From Robiginitalea aestuariiviva (GTDB lineage Bacteria; Bacteroidota; Bacteroidia; Flavobacteriales; Flavobacteriaceae): a stretch of DNA of 64,000 bases. The translations under genes and the position numbers were made by a program. Each line of letters starts with the position of its first letter. Within the stretch, counting starts at the first letter, position 1. The stretch spans positions 1,561 to 65,560 of the forward strand of contig NZ_JARPUQ010000003.1 in assembly GCF_029537735.1 (NCBI RefSeq), given 5' to 3'. Below are positions 61,989 to 64,000 of this stretch, piece after piece. The notes beneath the pieces are model-generated. The model had not been told where the DNA came from. It was given only the letters and a program-made list of their open reading frames with translations, and did not search any database.

Positions 61989-64000
61989 TCAGCCGCGGGT
62001 AACCTTGTCGATCCCGTTGATCTTCCGCAGGTTCAGGATCAGCTTTTTGAGGATGTCCTTGTTTTTCACCACCACGGTAATACGCCCTTCGAAGGTCCCG
62101 CCCTGGGTGCTGAAGTTGATGTTGCGCATGTTCACGTGCATTTCGTCCGAAATCACGTCGGTGATGTGGTTGATCAGCCCCAGGTTGTCTATCCCGCTCA
62201 TGATGATCTCTGCGGTGAATTCCTCCTGGGTGGAATCGATCCAGCGGGCCGGGATTATACGGTAGGCATAATTGGATTGCAAAGCAATGGCGTTGGGGCA
62301 GTTCTTCTTGTGCACCTTAATCCCTTCATTTACGCTTACAAACCCGAAGACATCATCGCCGGGGATGGGGTTGCAGCATTTGGAAAGGGTGTAGCCCAGT
62401 TTTTCCTCCTCCTTCCCGAAGACCAGCATATCGTACTTGGAGGTAATTTCCTCCCGGTGAATATCCTCGGGCTGAGGTTTGCGGCGGATCTTGTTCTTGA
62501 AAAAGCTGATAAAGGCGTTGTTGTAGGAATGGGCAAAATCCCGCAACTGGGTATTCCCGATGGCCCCGTTACCCACCCGGAAAAACAGGTCCAGACTGGT
62601 CTGCAGCTTGAAGAACATGACCATCTTGTTGACCACGTCCTCGTTCAGGTTGATCTTTAGGGATTTCAGCTTGCGTCTGAGGATTTCCTTGCCCTCCTCG
62701 GCCATTTCTTTTTTCTCTTCCTTCAGGGAGGAGCGGATTTTGGAGCGCGCCCGCCCCGTAGTGGCATAATCCAGCCAGTTCTGGTTGGGTTTGGCCGTGT
62801 CCGAGGTAATGATTTCTACCTGGTCCCCACTTTTCAGGGTGGTGTTCAGGGGCACGAGTTTTCCGTTTACCTTGGCCCCCCGCGTATGCATGCCCACCTC
62901 GGTGTGGATGTGGAAGGCAAAGTCCAGGGGGGTGGCCCCTTTGGGCAGGGACTTCAGTTCTCCGCCGGGGGTAAAGACGAAGATTTCCTTCGAATAGAGG
63001 TTCAGCTTGAATTCCTCTACAAAATCCACGGCGCTGCCGTTGGAATTTTCCAGTGCCTCCTGCAGGCGGTTCAACCAGACCTCGATGCCCTGTTCCTTCT
63101 GGTCCCCGTGTTTGTATTTGAAGTGGGCCGCATAGCCCTTCTCGGCAATCTCGTGCATGCGCTCCGATCGGATCTGCACCTCCACCCACCGGCCTTTAGG
63201 GCCCATTACCGTGATATGAAGCGCCTCGTACCCGGTACTCTTGGGGGAAGAGATCCAGTCGCGAAGGCGTACCGGATTGGGGGTAAAGTGGTCCGTGACG
63301 ATGGAATAGATCTTCCAGGCCAGGAATTTTTCGTTCCGCCGGTCGGATTTGTAGATGATCCGGATGGCGAACTTGTCGTAGACTTCCTCGAAGGTAATGT
63401 TCTGGGTCTGCATTTTCCGGCGGATGGAATGGATGGACTTCATCCGCCCCTTGATGTGGTAATGCAGGCCTTCCTTATCCAGGGAATCCCGGATCACGTC
63501 TGTAAAATCCTCAATGTATTTTTCCTGTTCCTCTTTGGTGTCCTCGATCTTGCTGAGGATGTCGGTATAGACCTCGGGTTCGGTGTATTTGAGGCTCAGG
63601 TCTTCCAGTTCGGTCTTGATGTTGTACAACCCGATGCGGTGGGCCAGGGGGGCGTAGATGTAGAGGGTCTCCGAGGCGATTTTTACCTGCTTGTGCTCCG
63701 GCATGGAGTCCATGGTCAGCAGGTTGTGGTAGCGGTCCGCAATCTTGATGATGATCACCCGGACATCGTCGTGCAGGGTCAGCAGCATCTTGCGGAAATT
63801 CTCCGCCTGCTGGGAGATGTTCATGTCCTTCTTCAGGTGGGCAATCTTGGTAAGCCCGTCCACAATGCGGGCCACCGTCTCCCCGAACATCTGTTCGATG
63901 TCGTCCAGGGTGTAGGGGGTGTCCTCCACCACGTCGTGCAACAGGGCAGCCGCAATGGAAACTGCGTCAAGCCCGATTTCCGATGCCACGATCTTGGCCA
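61989..64000 (-). CDS. Bifunctional (p)ppGpp synthetase/hydrolase (RelA/SpoT), N-terminus outside the window
   Basis: At least 670 residues; the frame runs off the window end at 64000 in its HD hydrolase domain (AKIVASEIG, AALLHDVVEDTPYTLDD). It continues with the synthetase domain (KGRMKSIHSIRRKMQ, TGYEALHITVMGPKGRWVEV), a TGS domain (IFVFTPGGELKSLPKGATPL) and a C-terminal ACT-type domain. The HDxxED motif is intact, so it should hydrolyse as well as make (p)ppGpp. It is 85 bp upstream of fur-purA. Confidence 0.95.
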   Translation of the reverse strand, partial: AKIVASEIGLDAVSIAAALLHDVVEDTPYTLDDIEQMFGETVARIVDGLTKIAHLKKDMNISQQAENFRKMLLTLHDDVRVIIIKIADRYHNLLTMDSMPEHKQVKIASETLYIYAPLAHRIGLYNIKTELEDLSLKYTEPEVYTDILSKIEDTKEEQEKYIEDFTDVIRDSLDKEGLHYHIKGRMKSIHSIRRKMQTQNITFEEVYDKFAIRIIYKSDRRNEKFLAWKIYSIVTDHFTPNPVRLRDWISSPKSTGYEALHITVMGPKGRWVEVQIRSERMHEIAEKGYAAHFKYKHGDQKEQGIEVWLNRLQEALENSNGSAVDFVEEFKLNLYSKEIFVFTPGGELKSLPKGATPLDFAFHIHTEVGMHTRGAKVNGKLVPLNTTLKSGDQVEIITSDTAKPNQNWLDYATTGRARSKIRSSLKEEKKEMAEEGKEILRRKLKSLKINLNEDVVNKMVMFFKLQTSLDLFFRVGNGAIGNTQLRDFAHSYNNAFISFFKNKIRRKPQPEDIHREEITSKYDMLVFGKEEEKLGYTLSKCCNPIPGDDVFGFVSVNEGIKVHKKNCPNAIALQSNYAYRIIPARWIDSTQEEFTAEIIMSGIDNLGLINHITDVISDEMHVNMRNINFSTQGGTFEGRITVVVKNKDILKKLILNLRKINGIDKVTRG

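Overview
The window looks like a chromosomal segment from a GC-rich member of the Flavobacteriaceae (Bacteroidota). A Robiginitalea-like organism is my best guess from base composition and protein style, but this was not tested by search. The support is: a type IX secretion cassette with a gliding-motility-type (type B) C-terminal sorting domain and a PorP/SprF protein; many promoters of the Bacteroidota form TAnnTTTG; and lineage-typical families (DUF4295 beside L28/L33, TIGR03643/DUF2805, DUF5916, OstA-like, TetR-UbiB pair). I saw no rRNA, tRNA, insertion sequence, prophage or CRISPR array.

Layout. 1-10388 is a surface-protein cassette: the 3' part of a giant repetitive protein (over 2,400 residues, 5' end outside the window), a Ca-binding type B secretion substrate, and a PorP/SprF outer-membrane partner. 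10451-13138 is a housekeeping run (idi, a QueD/PTPS-type enzyme, a Bcp-type peroxiredoxin, mannose-6-phosphate isomerase, a small conserved protein). 13135-19798 (minus strand) holds a DUF4369 lipoprotein, a DUF819 membrane protein, a DUF5916 outer-membrane protein and a class A penicillin-binding protein. 19894-29915 is a mosaic of short units: S1/P1 nuclease; AraC regulator with AlkB; a small secreted protein; MOSC protein behind an amber-interrupted DUF3291 gene; ECF sigma factor with a membrane partner; DoxX; GH13 lipoprotein; HtpG. The longest gene-free stretch (29916-30266) carries a promoter and a strong terminator with no gene between them, so it is a candidate small RNA locus.

30267-40609 holds TetR-UbiB, an S9 peptidase, FabH, a TonB-type receptor, a CoA-binding protein and a sodium/solute symporter. 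40859-50853 is one long plus-strand block: recR, lipoamide acyltransferase E2, DEDDh exonuclease, FAH-family protein, an Hpt domain, CinA, L28, L33, DUF4295, FtsY, amidase lipoprotein, RimO. 50854-64000 is a minus-strand block read from SpoT/RelA (cut by the window end) through fur-purA, OstA-like, aminotransferase, TPR protein, two tandem DUF368 genes, aroE and a DUF349 protein.

Themes. Envelope biogenesis recurs: PBP1A, OstA/LptA-like, two DUF368 proteins (a family shown to recycle undecaprenyl phosphate), PorP/SprF and the TonB receptor. Translation genes cluster at 45982-50853. The genome is very compact: six of nine convergent gene pairs end within 3 bp of each other or overlap. Three genes have their promoter box only 4-7 nt before the start codon, which predicts leaderless mRNAs.
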